In this document: positions 35,057 to 44,709 of the stretch, one piece after another | How positions within the stretch are numbered: position 1 is the first letter of the stretch | Layout of the letters: every line of letters begins with the position of its first letter | DNA from: Rhodococcus opacus | GTDB lineage: Bacteria; Actinomycetota; Actinomycetes; Mycobacteriales; Mycobacteriaceae | NCBI RefSeq assembly: GCF_012396235.1 | Contig: NZ_JAAXPA010000022.1 | Span: forward strand, 1 to 64,000 | DNA length: 64,000 nucleotides | Direction of reading: 5' to 3' | Program-made: the position numbers and the translations under genes | The notes under the pieces: generated by a model | The model's input: the letters and a program-made list of their open reading frames with translations, nothing else | Databases searched by the model: none | Told to the model about the DNA's origin: nothing

Positions 35057-35824
35057 TCAGCCGAATTGCTGCCAACCCAACCGGATCACCATCGCGATCA
35101 CCACGATCAGCAGGGTGATCCGGACGAATCCGGCGCCCTTGCTCAGCGCCATCCGCGAACCGGTGATCGCGCCGATCACGTTGCAGACCGCCATGCCCAG
35201 GCCGAGCGCCCACAGCACGTGGCCGGCGGCGGCGAAGAACACCAGCGCACCGAGATTCGATCCGAGATTGATCACCTTCGCCATCGCGGCACTGCGTACG
35301 AATTCCGTGCCCAGGAACGTGGCGAAACTGATGATGAGGAATGTGCCGGTGCCCGGCCCGAACAGTCCGTCGTAGAACCCGAGGAGACCGGCGGACAGCA
35401 GGACGACCGCGATTACCTTCCGCCGTGTCGGCGGATCCTTCGCCAGCGTGGTGCCGAGCTGCGGACGGATCGTCACGAACACGGCGACGCCGACGAGCAC
35501 CGCCATGATGAGCGGGATGAAGACGTCCTTGTCGATGCGTGACACCGTTGCCGCGCCGAGCGCGGACGCCACCGCCGCGAGCAGGCCGGCGGGAACCAGC
35601 AGCCGCCAGTTCATGGGGATGCGGCGCGCGAACGTGACGACGGCGGCGGATGTGCCGGTGAACGCGGTGAGCTTGTTGGTGGCCAGCGCCGCCTGCGGCG
35701 TCAGCTGCGGTGCGACGAGAAACAGTGCGGGAATGAGGATCAGTCCGCCGCCGCCGACGACGGCATCCACCCACCCGGCGGCCGTCGCAGCGGTGAGAAG
35801 AAGCGCCCAGTCGCCCACATTCAT
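35057..35824 (-). CDS. TauE/SafE family membrane exporter
   Basis: A 255-residue membrane protein with about 8 hydrophobic segments. The N-terminal repeat has AAGWVDAVVGGGGLILIPAL and ALATNKLTAFTGTSAAVVTF; the C-terminal repeat has GFYDGLFGPGTGTFLIISFA. These are the family signatures. Members export sulfite, sulfoacetate or other organic anions. It is 13 bases upstream of the tldD frame on the same strand, so the three may form an operon, although no functional link is known. Confidence 0.88.
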   Translation of the reverse strand: MNVGDWALLLTAATAAGWVDAVVGGGGLILIPALFLVAPQLTPQAALATNKLTAFTGTSAAVVTFARRIPMNWRLLVPAGLLAAVASALGAATVSRIDKDVFIPLIMAVLVGVAVFVTIRPQLGTTLAKDPPTRRKVIAVVLLSAGLLGFYDGLFGPGTGTFLIISFATFLGTEFVRSAAMAKVINLGSNLGALVFFAAAGHVLWALGLGMAVCNVIGAITGSRMALSKGAGFVRITLLIVVIAMVIRLGWQQFG

Positions 35825-35864
35825 GGTGCAGACTCAACCACACCCACCCTGAGGTACTTACGCT

Positions 35865-37034
35865 GTGCACATGCGGAGGTTCAGTCTGTGGCTGCGAGGA
35901 AAGCCGACGGTTGCGGACTCGATGTTGGCGGCGATCCTGTTCGCCCTCGAGGTGTTCGTGTTCACTGCGTCGGGAGACCGCTCGCCGTGGGTGCAGCTGG
36001 TCATGGGTTTCCTGCTGTGCCTGCCTATCGCGTGGCGTCGCAAGTATCCGCGGGCGGCGGCCGGTGCCGTTCTGGTGGTGTCGATCACGATCACGTTCGT
36101 CAGTTACTCGATCGGTGACCTCGACGCCGAGCATCCCGGTCTGCTGGCGCTCGCCGTCGCCCTGTACACGCTCGTCGCCTACGTCGACCGCCGGACCGCC
36201 GCCATGTACGCGGTGGGCCTCGCCGTGGATTCGGCCCTGTCGATCTGGTTACTGGAACAGGAACTGCTGGCGGCCGGACTGTTCTCGGTCCTCGTCTTCG
36301 CGCTCTCCTGGATCACGGCGGAGTTCCTCGGCGCCCGCCGGGCCTACGACGAAGAGGTCGCCGCGCGCCTCGTCGTCGCCGACTACGACCGGGATCGTCG
36401 CGCCGAGGACGCGGTGGCGGCCGAGCGGACCCGGATCGCCCGGGAATTGCACGACGTCGTCGCGCACGCGGTGAGCGTGATGATCGTTCAGGCCGACGGC
36501 GCGTCCTACGCCTTGAAGAGCAACCCCGACATCGCGAAGCAGGCACTCACCAACATCGCCGGCACCGGGCGGGAGGCTCTGGCGGAACTGCGGCGCACCG
36601 TCTCGCTGCTGCGCACCGAACCGGCGACCGACGACATGCCCCAGCACGGCACGGCCGGCCTCGCCCGGGTGGTCGACATGATGCGCAGCGCCGGACTGCC
36701 CGTGGAACTCGAGCTGACGGGGGAGTTGGACGACATCAGCCCGGCGGTCAGTCTCGGCGTCCACCGGCTGGTCCAGGAATCGCTGACGAACGTGCTGCGG
36801 CATGCCGGAGAACGTCCGCGCGCGAAGGTGCGGGTGCGGCGCCGCGAGACGGACGTGCTCGTCGAAATCACCGACAACGGCAACTCGTCCGGGCAGTTCT
36901 CGCTCGGATCGGGCAACGGGCTGCTGGGGATGCGGGAGCGGGTCGCCGTGCTGCACGGCACCCTCGAGGCGGGACGGCAGACCGACGGCAGTTGGCGGGT
37001 CACCGCGGAGTTGCCGCTCGAGCTCGAGGACTGA
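35865..37034 (+). CDS. NarL-type sensor histidine kinase (orphan)
   Basis: Membrane sensor kinase of 389 residues. The first 155 residues hold about five to six membrane helices with very short loops and no large periplasmic domain, so it probably senses in the membrane. The dimerisation/phospho-acceptor helix has RIARELHDVVAHAVSVMIVQ with His196. The ATPase domain has VQESLTNVLRHA (N box) and SGNGLLGMRERV (G box). GTG at 35865 and ATG at 35871 are both possible; GAGG is better spaced for the GTG. No response regulator is adjacent; a NarL-type regulator lies 8.6 kb away at 45612. Confidence 0.9.
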   Translation: MHMRRFSLWLRGKPTVADSMLAAILFALEVFVFTASGDRSPWVQLVMGFLLCLPIAWRRKYPRAAAGAVLVVSITITFVSYSIGDLDAEHPGLLALAVALYTLVAYVDRRTAAMYAVGLAVDSALSIWLLEQELLAAGLFSVLVFALSWITAEFLGARRAYDEEVAARLVVADYDRDRRAEDAVAAERTRIARELHDVVAHAVSVMIVQADGASYALKSNPDIAKQALTNIAGTGREALAELRRTVSLLRTEPATDDMPQHGTAGLARVVDMMRSAGLPVELELTGELDDISPAVSLGVHRLVQESLTNVLRHAGERPRAKVRVRRRETDVLVEITDNGNSSGQFSLGSGNGLLGMRERVAVLHGTLEAGRQTDGSWRVTAELPLELED

Positions 37035-37044
37035 GCGGCCCCGG

Positions 37045-37449
37045 CTACTCCGTCTCTGGTGGTGTCGCTTCCTCCGGCTGGTCGAGGACGCTGACGGTGA
37101 CGCCATAGGGAAGGAACCGCACCGACCGGTGAGGATCCGTGTTGTGCTTGTGCGCGCGGAGCGCATCGAGTTCGGTGGCATACACCTGCTCGACCCGTGC
37201 GACGCCCTCGCCGTCGAGCGTGTAGATCGCCCACACACCGTCACCGGTCTCACCCGTCGTTTCCGGCTTCGACGCGCCGCGCGGCGACCGGGCGAAGTCC
37301 GCGAACACGCCCGTCCACGGAATCTGAGAATCTGCCTGGTCCAGGAACCTGACGATCCGGTCCTTGACGCCCTGCAATTCCTCGCCGGCCTCACGGATCA
37401 CGCGGTCGAGATCGTCGGGGTCGAACCCGAACGGCCTGTTGTCGCCCAT
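37045..37449 (-). CDS. Conserved hypothetical protein
   Basis: A 134-residue soluble protein starting MGDNRPFGFDPDDLDRVIRE. The middle has GDGVWAIYTLDGEGVARVEQ and ATELDALRAHKHNTDPHRSV. It ends RFLPYGVTVSVLDQPEEATP. The ATG at 37449 is chosen because a GGAGAC-type site precedes it and the upstream part of the frame looks non-coding. I do not recognise a characterised family, although the pattern is familiar in actinobacteria. Confidence 0.7.
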   Translation of the reverse strand: MGDNRPFGFDPDDLDRVIREAGEELQGVKDRIVRFLDQADSQIPWTGVFADFARSPRGASKPETTGETGDGVWAIYTLDGEGVARVEQVYATELDALRAHKHNTDPHRSVRFLPYGVTVSVLDQPEEATPPETE

Positions 37450-37565
37450 CACTGTCTCCTGACTTCGGCGGGACACCTCCAGTGTGGCCGCGGATGCCGA
37501 TCGGCGCCACGACGGTCCGCCGACCGGCATCCGCGCCGCCGACCAGGGCTGCCTCCCGCTGGTCC

Positions 37566-39221
37566 TCAGGCGTCCGGTGCCGTGTAGACGCGATCACCGC
37601 CCACATAGGTCAGGACGGCCCGGGTCTCGCCGATCGCGTCGGCGGTTCCGGTGAACGGATCCCGGTCGAGGACCACCAGGTCGGCGAGCTTGCCCACCTC
37701 GATGCTGCCCGTGTCGTCGAGGTGGTTCACGTACGCGGACCCGGCGGTGTACGCGGTGAGTGCGGCCGTGAGGTCGATTCGCTGCTCCGGGAGGAACACC
37801 GGGCGTCCCTGCCCGTCCCGGCCCGGCAGTACGCGATTGACCGCGACATGGATGCCGTGGATCGGGTCGGCGCTGCTGACCGGCCAGTCGCTGCCGGCCG
37901 CCAGCGTTGCGCCCGAGCGCAGCAGGGAACCGAAGGGGTACTGCCGGCGGGAGCGTTCGTCCCCGAGGAACGGAATGGTGAGTTCGTCCATCTGCGGCTC
38001 GTGGGCTGCCCACAGCGGTTGCATGTTGGCCGTGACGCCGAGCGCGCGGAAACGGGGGATGTCGCCCGGGTCCACGACCTGCAGGTGGGCGAGGTGCGGC
38101 CGGGTGTCGCGGAATCCGTTCGTCGTCCGAGCGGCGTCGACCGCGTCGAGCGCATCCCGCACGGCCCGGTCGCCGAGCGCGTGGAAGTGCACCTGAAATC
38201 CGAGGGCGTCGAGCTCGGTGACGTAGCCGCGCAGCTCGTCCGGGTCGACGAAGCTGGTCCCGGAATGGGCTGTCGCGCAGCCGCATCCATCCAGATACGG
38301 GGAGATCATGGCCGCGGTGCGGGATTCGGCGACACCATCGAGCATGATCTTCACGGTGTCGGCCCGCATCCTCCCGACGCGGAGAAGGGACCGTCGCCGG
38401 AGCAGGTCGGGGACCTGCTCGGCGCCCCGATCGCGATCCCACCACAGGGCGCCCGCAACCCGCGCGGTGAGGGAGCCGTCGCCGGCCGCGGTCAGGTAGG
38501 CATCGGAGACATCGGAGATCCCGGAGGTGTCGCCGAGTAGCGCGTCCTGCCACGCGGTGATGCCGAGCGAATGCAGGTGCTGCTGGGCGTGGAGCAGCGC
38601 CTTCAGCCGGTCGTCGGGGGTGTGCTGCGGGGTGTGGCAGCCGACCAGCTCCATCGCAGACTCCTGGAGCATGCCGGTCGGCGCGCCGTCGGCGTCGCGT
38701 TCGATACGTCCGCCGACGGGATCGGGAGTGTCTCGAGTGATGCCCGCGAGGTCCAGAGCTCTCGTGTTGGCCCATGCTCCGTGATGGTCGCGGTTGGGCA
38801 GAAACACCGGCCGATCCCGCACGACGGTGTCGAGGAGTTGCGCGGTGGGTGTGCCCCCGTCGAACGCCTCCATCGACCACCCGCCGCCGACGATCCACGG
38901 CAACTCCGGGTGTGCGCCGGCGTAGCTGCGGATGGCGGCGAGGGTGGCGGCGGCGTCGCTGGTGCCGGTCAGGTTGCAGCGGGCGTACTCGAGGCCGGCC
39001 ACCACGGGATGGATGTGCGCGTCCTGGAAGCCTGGCAGCAGCAGCCTGCCGGTGAGGTCGACGACCTCGGTGCGGGTGCCGATCAGCTCCCGGACCTCGT
39101 CGTGGCCGACGGCTGATATCCGGCCACCGGTGACGGCGACCGTCGTGGCGCGGCTGCGGGCCGGGTCCAGGGTGGCAATCGATCCGCCGGTGAAGACCAG
39201 ATCTGCGGGTCCTGCTGACAT
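37566..39221 (-). CDS. YtcJ-like metal-dependent amidohydrolase
   Basis: A 551-residue amidohydrolase of the YtcJ type. The metal motif is GFQDAHIHPV near residue 70. Other conserved parts are FHALGDRAVRDALDAVDAA (metal His) and LAAGSDWPVSSADPIHGIHV with the catalytic Asp. The end, GKLADLVVLDRDPF, is typical. TAGGAGAT stands before the ATG. It lies behind an APC permease on the same strand (64-base gap), so uptake and hydrolysis of an amide-type nitrogen compound is plausible. The TetR gene beyond is a likely regulator. Confidence 0.88.
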   Translation of the reverse strand: MSAGPADLVFTGGSIATLDPARSRATTVAVTGGRISAVGHDEVRELIGTRTEVVDLTGRLLLPGFQDAHIHPVVAGLEYARCNLTGTSDAAATLAAIRSYAGAHPELPWIVGGGWSMEAFDGGTPTAQLLDTVVRDRPVFLPNRDHHGAWANTRALDLAGITRDTPDPVGGRIERDADGAPTGMLQESAMELVGCHTPQHTPDDRLKALLHAQQHLHSLGITAWQDALLGDTSGISDVSDAYLTAAGDGSLTARVAGALWWDRDRGAEQVPDLLRRRSLLRVGRMRADTVKIMLDGVAESRTAAMISPYLDGCGCATAHSGTSFVDPDELRGYVTELDALGFQVHFHALGDRAVRDALDAVDAARTTNGFRDTRPHLAHLQVVDPGDIPRFRALGVTANMQPLWAAHEPQMDELTIPFLGDERSRRQYPFGSLLRSGATLAAGSDWPVSSADPIHGIHVAVNRVLPGRDGQGRPVFLPEQRIDLTAALTAYTAGSAYVNHLDDTGSIEVGKLADLVVLDRDPFTGTADAIGETRAVLTYVGGDRVYTAPDA

Positions 39222-39285
39222 CGGAAATCTCCTATCGGGAAGTGCTGTCGTCGGTATTCGGATCAGGTTGTGTCGCGCTGATCGG

Positions 39286-40812
39286 TCAGGGGGTGGTCAC
39301 GGGAACTTCGGTGGGCGCGCCGAGCAGGTCGGCGTCGCCGGCATCCGTTCCGCGGCCGGTGACGAAATAGGGCGACCGGCGGACCCACTTCGCGTGCGCG
39401 GCCACCACCAGCCCCGAGATCAGGATGAGGACCGGGAACAGCAGCTGAAACCAGCCGTTGGTCGCACTGAATTCGAGATGATCTGCCGAGGTGTAGAAGA
39501 TCCAGCCCAGGTAGCCGCCCAGCGCCAGCAACACCAGGGCGCTGAGGGCGGGAAACACCACCGCGCGCAGCCCCTCCCACGGATGCTCGCGCAGGAGGCC
39601 GCGGAACCGGACAGCGGCGGCGAGTGCCGTCAGGCCGTACCAGACGGCGACCACCAGGCCGATCGAACTGATGCCCGCACCGAGAAGGTCGCTGAGTTTG
39701 GGGATGACCGTGGCCAGCAGCGCGACCACGGCGGAGATGGCGCCGAGCAGCACGGTGCCGGCCGCCGGGGTTCCGTAACGGGAATGGATGCGGGTCCACA
39801 CCGGGCCGAGAGTGCGGTCCCGGCCCATTGCGAACAGTCCACGCGCGCTGGGTATCACGGTGGCCTGGAGCGACGCGACGACGGAGAACATCAACGCGAC
39901 CACGGGGAGAGCCGCCAATGGCTGCCGGGCGAGTGCCTCGCCGAGGAACGCGAGCCCGACGGTCCCGTTGTCCGCCAGTTCCGTGGGGGTGAGGACGCGC
40001 TGGAACGCCACCGCACCGAGCAGGAACAATCCGAGGACCAGGAAGACGGTGATCACCCCGGCGCGGGACGCGTCGCGCGGGTCGCGCACCTCCTCGCTCA
40101 CGCTGAACGCCGCTTCGAAACCCCAGTAGAAGAAGACCGCGATCACCATGCCCTGAGCCAGCACGGCGAACGAGGGAATCGCAAAGGGATCGAACCAGGA
40201 GAGGGAGAACGGCTGGCTCCCGGCGAACAACCCGTACGTGCAGAAGCCGATCAACACGACGTACTCGAAGACGAGGAGATACTTCTGCAGCCGGGCCGCG
40301 ACCGCGACGCCGCGGACGGCGGTGAAGGTCACCGCCCCCAGGATCGTCAGCCCCAGCATCGTGGACTGGAGCGTGGAGTCGGGATCGAGGGTGAGCCCGC
40401 CGATGCTGTGCAGGCCGGCCATGCCGGCGAGTTGCAGGATCGCGGACCCGGCGATCGCGGTGGTGTAGGCCATGAACACGACAACGGCGACGATGGCCAT
40501 CCAACCGGTGAGGATGCCCAGCCACGGACTGAGGCTGCGGCCTACCCAGACATAGCTGTTGCCGCAATTGGGTTCGACCCTGTTGAGCCGGGCGTATCCG
40601 CTGGCAATTCCCAGAATCGGGACGAAGGCCAGTACCAACACCACCGGCATCTGGAGACCGACCACGGCGGCGATGACTCCCAAGCCGACACCGATGCTCG
40701 TCGTCGCCGCGGTACTCGAGGCGGCGATCGCAATTCCGTCGATGACGCCGAGGGATTTGCGGAGGGCGGTCGCCCTCGGCGCGTCGACCGCGCCGTTGTT
40801 CACTGCTGCCAT
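39286..40812 (-). CDS. APC-superfamily amino acid/amine permease
   Basis: A 508-residue membrane permease with about 12 to 14 helices. The first helix carries GVIDGIAIAASSTAATTSIG, and VIAVFFYWGFEAAFSVSEEV with RDPRDASRAG is the family signature after TM6. The start MAAVNNGAVDAPRATALRKS at 40812 gives a normal cytosolic N-terminus; the long open extension upstream is antisense to the TetR gene and not coding. It is immediately upstream of the YtcJ-like amidohydrolase and probably imports its substrate. Confidence 0.88.
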   Translation of the reverse strand: MAAVNNGAVDAPRATALRKSLGVIDGIAIAASSTAATTSIGVGLGVIAAVVGLQMPVVLVLAFVPILGIASGYARLNRVEPNCGNSYVWVGRSLSPWLGILTGWMAIVAVVVFMAYTTAIAGSAILQLAGMAGLHSIGGLTLDPDSTLQSTMLGLTILGAVTFTAVRGVAVAARLQKYLLVFEYVVLIGFCTYGLFAGSQPFSLSWFDPFAIPSFAVLAQGMVIAVFFYWGFEAAFSVSEEVRDPRDASRAGVITVFLVLGLFLLGAVAFQRVLTPTELADNGTVGLAFLGEALARQPLAALPVVALMFSVVASLQATVIPSARGLFAMGRDRTLGPVWTRIHSRYGTPAAGTVLLGAISAVVALLATVIPKLSDLLGAGISSIGLVVAVWYGLTALAAAVRFRGLLREHPWEGLRAVVFPALSALVLLALGGYLGWIFYTSADHLEFSATNGWFQLLFPVLILISGLVVAAHAKWVRRSPYFVTGRGTDAGDADLLGAPTEVPVTTP

Positions 40813-40978
40813 GTGTGCGTCGCTTTCGATGGAGGGATGGGAGGGATGAGAGGCCACGCACCGATCCGCATTCTCGTGTCCGCGGCCTGGGGCTTCGCTC
40901 CCTGTGACATGCAACACTGTCGCCGATTGCAGCGTCAACGGTGTTGGCATAAGCTTCCGTGGACGGAAGGGAGCCGGG

Positions 40979-41707
40979 ATGGCGAAGCAGGTGGTCTCGG
41001 ACTCGGCCAGGAAGAGGCGCAGGCCGACGAAGCAGGGTGCAGTTCTCTCGGAGCAGCTGATCATGGAGACGGCGCTGCGGTTGCTCCGCCACCACGGCAG
41101 TGCCGGTCTGTCCGTCCGGCGCCTCGGGGCTGCGCTCGGGGCCGACCCCAGCACCCTGTACCGGTACTTCCGCGGCATCGACGACCTGACGTTAGCGATC
41201 GCCGACGAGCTGATCGGTCGGTCGTTCCACGGGTGGGAACCCACCGGGGACTGGTGGCGGGACCTCCACTCTCTCGGAATACGTTCGCATGCAGCGTATC
41301 TGGACCATCCCCAGGCGGCAGTCCTGTCGGCCAGCCGCGTCAGCGGTCGTACCTCGGAGAAAGCAGCCGTCGACACGATCCTCGGAATACTGCGCGAGGC
41401 GGGATTCCCCGACGGCGCAGCAGTGCGCCTCTACCGCGCGTTCGTGGACCAGATGCTGGCCTTCGCAGCCCTCGACGGAGCCGAACTCGCTCTACCCGAG
41501 GACGTCCGCGAGTCCGATCGGCAACTGTGGCGATCCGCCTACGCGCAGCTGCCTGCCGAGACGCATCCGCACATCGCTGCGACCGCGGGTCTTCTCGTCG
41601 ACCTCTCCGACCGCAGCGCCTATCCCGACGCACTCGAACTGCTCCTCGACGGCGCTCGCACCCTGCTTCACCGACTCGACGCGAAGCGAGAATCCGCGAC
41701 GTCGTGA
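40979..41707 (+). CDS. TetR-family regulator
   Basis: A 242-residue TetR protein starting MAKQVVSDSARKRRRPTKQG. The helix-turn-helix is GSAGLSVRRLGAALGADPST followed by LYRYFRGIDDLTLAIADELI, and the C-terminal domain is of the TetR_C tetracycline-repressor-like type. GGAAGGGAG precedes the ATG. It is divergent from the permease-amidohydrolase pair with a 166-bp gap, so control of that pair is likely. Confidence 0.88.
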   Translation: MAKQVVSDSARKRRRPTKQGAVLSEQLIMETALRLLRHHGSAGLSVRRLGAALGADPSTLYRYFRGIDDLTLAIADELIGRSFHGWEPTGDWWRDLHSLGIRSHAAYLDHPQAAVLSASRVSGRTSEKAAVDTILGILREAGFPDGAAVRLYRAFVDQMLAFAALDGAELALPEDVRESDRQLWRSAYAQLPAETHPHIAATAGLLVDLSDRSAYPDALELLLDGARTLLHRLDAKRESATS

Positions 41708-41756
41708 CAAGCGCTCGGCTCGAATCGTGGCCGAACGGGCCGGGGGAGTCGCCGGA

Positions 41757-42110
41757 TTACCTGGGAGCATCCCGGAGCTCGATGACGAGTGGCCGACCTG
41801 TGTCGAACCAGTACCGGTGCAGATCCTTGATCTTCGCGCGCGTAGGCAACCCGCGTAGATGCACGGCGCATTCGCCATAGTCGAACACATTGACCGTCTC
41901 GCAGATAGCGTCCCGGGCATCGTCGAGCTCCGCACGATCGGTGATCTCTCGCGCGAGTCCATCGCACCAACCCGCCGGCATCCGCAGCCGGACCCGTGGG
42001 TTCCCACGGATGTTCCACACCCAGCCTGCGACGAAATCCGGGCGCGTCATCGCCAACGCGGGTGGCAGAAGCGAGACCAGGTAGGCACGGTCCCCGTCTT
42101 CGAGGGCAGA
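41757..42110 (-). pseudogene. N-terminally truncated deazaflavin-dependent nitroreductase-family protein
   Basis: The frame reads AYLVSLLPPALAMTRPDFVA, GWVWNIRGNPRVRLRMPAGW and KIKDLHRYWFDTGRPLVIEL. The central WVWNIRGNPRV-type segment and its surroundings match Ddn-like F420-dependent proteins (DUF385 family). The usual N-terminal strands (the RxGRPR-T-PLxY region) are absent because the frame runs directly out of the end of the glycosyltransferase gene at 42124. An internal ATG at 42050 could start a 97-residue product lacking part of the cofactor site. Truncated by rearrangement is the simplest reading. Confidence 0.55.
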
Positions 42111-42123
42111 CTGGGCGACGACG

Positions 42124-43677
42124 TCAGCCGCCGGCGAGCGGCACCAGGATGAAGTGGCCGGCTCCGCGGGCGGCGGAGAACACGTCCCAGGACATCGGGC
42201 CGCCGGGACCACGGCCTTCCTGGTAGCGGAGATCGAATGCGGGGTTCACGGGTGCGAGCCGGTAGTCGAAGAAGGCGTAGTTCGCGCGCAGCAATGTGCG
42301 CGTCGGTTCGGTGGCCTCCGCGAGACGGGGCACCAACCGGTCCTCGACCACCAATCCGCGGTCGGAGAATTCGTCGACGATGACGCATTCACAGAAGTAC
42401 GCGAGGGTCCCGATCTCACCGGGGGATCGCACCGGTGCCTCCCCGACGAGGGTCCCGACCGCCCGGCCGACCCGCTCGTAGTCCTGCGCACTCGCCCAGT
42501 TACCGAAGATGGGGGGTGCGTCCCACGGGAGACCGCTCTCGACGTCGTAGTACACGGCGCCGGCGCCCAGCACGGCGAGCAGGCCGGCCAGTGTGCCGGC
42601 GACAGCGCGGTCCGTGGCGTTGCGCGCGGCGCTCCAGTGGATGCCGGCGGCGAGGACGGCGAACATCGCCAGCGTGGTCGCGGGCGCCACGTAATACCAG
42701 TGGTACGGCACGGTGTCGAGCAGGACGTAGGCGGCGTAGTAGAGAGCACCGGACAGTCCGAGCGCGAGCAGCGGCACAGGCACCGGTCGCTTCCCCGGCC
42801 TGGCGTACGAGGCGAGCGCGACGAGAATCAGAACGAGTGCGAGGGCCGCGGGACCGAATGCCGCCACAGTCCGCCACGGGTTGGACTCGAAGTACATGAT
42901 CGGGCCGGTGAGGTAGTTGTAGCCGCCCACATCGGAGGCCTGGCCCTGCTTGATCAGGAAGGTGTCGGGCAGAGCCGAACCGAGGACGATCCAGCTGAAC
43001 AGGTACCACGGCCCGGCGATCGCGGCGAAGCCGGCGAGAGCGCGGCGCAGTTGCGTGCGAATCGCCGGTGACAGGGCGGCGATGACCACGACGAAGACGA
43101 GCAGGTCCAGACGTACCAGCGACGCCATGCCCGCGGCCGCGCCGAACCAGGCGGCCCTGCCTTCGAGCGCGAACCACACCATCACCGCGACGGCCGCCGG
43201 GATCAGCAGCACCTCGAGTCCGACCGCGGACAACACGAACGGGTTGAACACCACCAGCGCACCGGCGAGCACCGCCCAGACGGTCCCGAGGCCGAGGCTC
43301 CGGCACGTGCGCGCCAGCACCCAGCCCAACAGGGCGGTGACCGCGACGTTGAGCATTCCGAGCGCGAACAGGGGATCGCCCGGGCCCCACAATCGGGTCA
43401 GGAACGTCAATGCCCCGAGCACGAGCACGTTGAGCGGGGACGTCGACGTGTTCGCGGTCAGTCCGTTTACGATCGCCCACTCCCCGTGGACGGCGAGGTT
43501 CCTGGCGGCCGACAGACTGATGTAGGCGTCGTCCGTCAGGCTGCCGGAGACGATCCAGAACAACACGGCCGCCACCACCGCGCCGGACGCGGCGAGGATC
43601 GCCGGCGCCCGAAACGGGCTCGGTACCGGTGGCGGGGCAGACCGCTCGAGCGGTTCGTTCAGCAATCCTGTGGACAC
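42124..43677 (-). CDS. GT-C-like polytopic membrane glycosyltransferase
   Basis: A 517-residue membrane protein with roughly 10 to 12 helices. The first extracytoplasmic loop has SGSLTDDAYISLSAARNLAV with a DD pair in the position of the catalytic metal-binding acids of GT-C enzymes. The C-terminal 120 residues are soluble (YYDVESGLPWDAPPIFGNWA onward). Starts with GTG at 43677. Polyprenyl-phosphate sugar-dependent transfer to cell-wall polymer or lipid is likely by fold; no partner gene shows the substrate. It ends just before the truncated nitroreductase-like frame. Confidence 0.75.
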   Translation of the reverse strand: MSTGLLNEPLERSAPPPVPSPFRAPAILAASGAVVAAVLFWIVSGSLTDDAYISLSAARNLAVHGEWAIVNGLTANTSTSPLNVLVLGALTFLTRLWGPGDPLFALGMLNVAVTALLGWVLARTCRSLGLGTVWAVLAGALVVFNPFVLSAVGLEVLLIPAAVAVMVWFALEGRAAWFGAAAGMASLVRLDLLVFVVVIAALSPAIRTQLRRALAGFAAIAGPWYLFSWIVLGSALPDTFLIKQGQASDVGGYNYLTGPIMYFESNPWRTVAAFGPAALALVLILVALASYARPGKRPVPVPLLALGLSGALYYAAYVLLDTVPYHWYYVAPATTLAMFAVLAAGIHWSAARNATDRAVAGTLAGLLAVLGAGAVYYDVESGLPWDAPPIFGNWASAQDYERVGRAVGTLVGEAPVRSPGEIGTLAYFCECVIVDEFSDRGLVVEDRLVPRLAEATEPTRTLLRANYAFFDYRLAPVNPAFDLRYQEGRGPGGPMSWDVFSAARGAGHFILVPLAGG

Positions 43678-43914
43678 CGCGACATCCTAGAGAGTGGAGC
43701 CGGGACCGCTGCTCGCAGCCACCGAACTCGGCGGCGACACGGTCACCGGTTCCCGGAAATGTCCTCCCGCGCGAACTCGCAGGTGCCTGTCGACTGTTTA
43801 GTCATTCGAGAAGACGGGAAATCGACGCCCCAGGGCCGGAAGCGTCACCGGTGGCACCGCCGGCCCAGGTTCCGCGGGTTGAGCCCCCAGGTCGCGGGAC
43901 CGCCCCGGGCTTTC

Positions 43915-44586
43915 CTATCGGCGGTGCCGCTCGTGAGCGGTGAGCAGCAGAGCGTCGAAACGGTCGCGAAACGAAGTGGGCGTGTGGATTTCGTCGCCGA
44001 ATGCGAGAACGAGTTGCTCCGCGATGACGCGGATCTTCGTGTTCGTCTGCTGTGACCGCCACGTCAGGAGGTCGAAGGCGGCGTCGGCGGAGATGGAGTA
44101 GACGAGCATCAGCGCACCCTTGGCCTGTTCGATGACTGCCCGCGAACGGACGATGTCGAGCGAAGCGACTTCCGCCGTGTCGAGCAAGCGGGGGTTGTCC
44201 CAGATCTCGTCGGTCCTGTCCTGCCACACGAGCACGACGAAGCGGGCGTCCGCGGAGGTGAACATGGAGGCGACCCCGTGCGCCCACAGCCAGTTCCCGT
44301 TCCTGTGCCGGACGCGGGCATAGCCCGCTTGGGCGGCGCCGGTATCGAGGACACCCCCGACGAGGCCGAACCACCGCGGCGCGTCCGACGGGTGCATCAA
44401 ACCGGCGAGGTCCACACGATCGAACTCGTCCAATCGGTAGCCGACGAGGTCGGCCACGGCCGGGTTCGTCAACACCAGTCGCCGTCGGTCGTCGTACACG
44501 CAGACGGGGCGCGGCAGAGAGACCACCAGCGAGGTGAACGCGTCGTGGCCGAGACTGTCGGTCGGTGCGAGGGGGAACCCGGACAT
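43915..44586 (-). CDS. PAS-ANTAR regulator
   Basis: A 223-residue protein. The PAS domain is at about 15-125 (PRPVCVYDDRRRLVLTNPAV, LVGYRLDEFDRVDLAGLMHP, YARVRHRNGNWLWAHGVASM). The ANTAR RNA-binding domain follows at about 145-200 (IVRSRAVIEQAKGALMLVYS, then LTWRSQQTNTKIRVIAEQLV). It is a signal-responsive antiterminator by family. The PAS pocket ligand is unknown. Second ANTAR protein in the window. Confidence 0.9.
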   Translation of the reverse strand: MSGFPLAPTDSLGHDAFTSLVVSLPRPVCVYDDRRRLVLTNPAVADLVGYRLDEFDRVDLAGLMHPSDAPRWFGLVGGVLDTGAAQAGYARVRHRNGNWLWAHGVASMFTSADARFVVLVWQDRTDEIWDNPRLLDTAEVASLDIVRSRAVIEQAKGALMLVYSISADAAFDLLTWRSQQTNTKIRVIAEQLVLAFGDEIHTPTSFRDRFDALLLTAHERHRR

Positions 44587-44709
44587 GCGTACTTCCTTCA
44601 GTTCTTCGCCCCGACGACGACTCGTACAGCCGATCGTCGCGGCGTGCGCAGAACGATCCGCTAGAGGGATTCGGAGCCGAGCCCTGTTCGGCTGGGTGTG
44701 ACGTGCGTC

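Noticed and set aside
38932..41880. 982-codon rightward open frame
   Set aside because: Covers the antisense of the amidohydrolase and permease; both leftward genes have clear family motifs.
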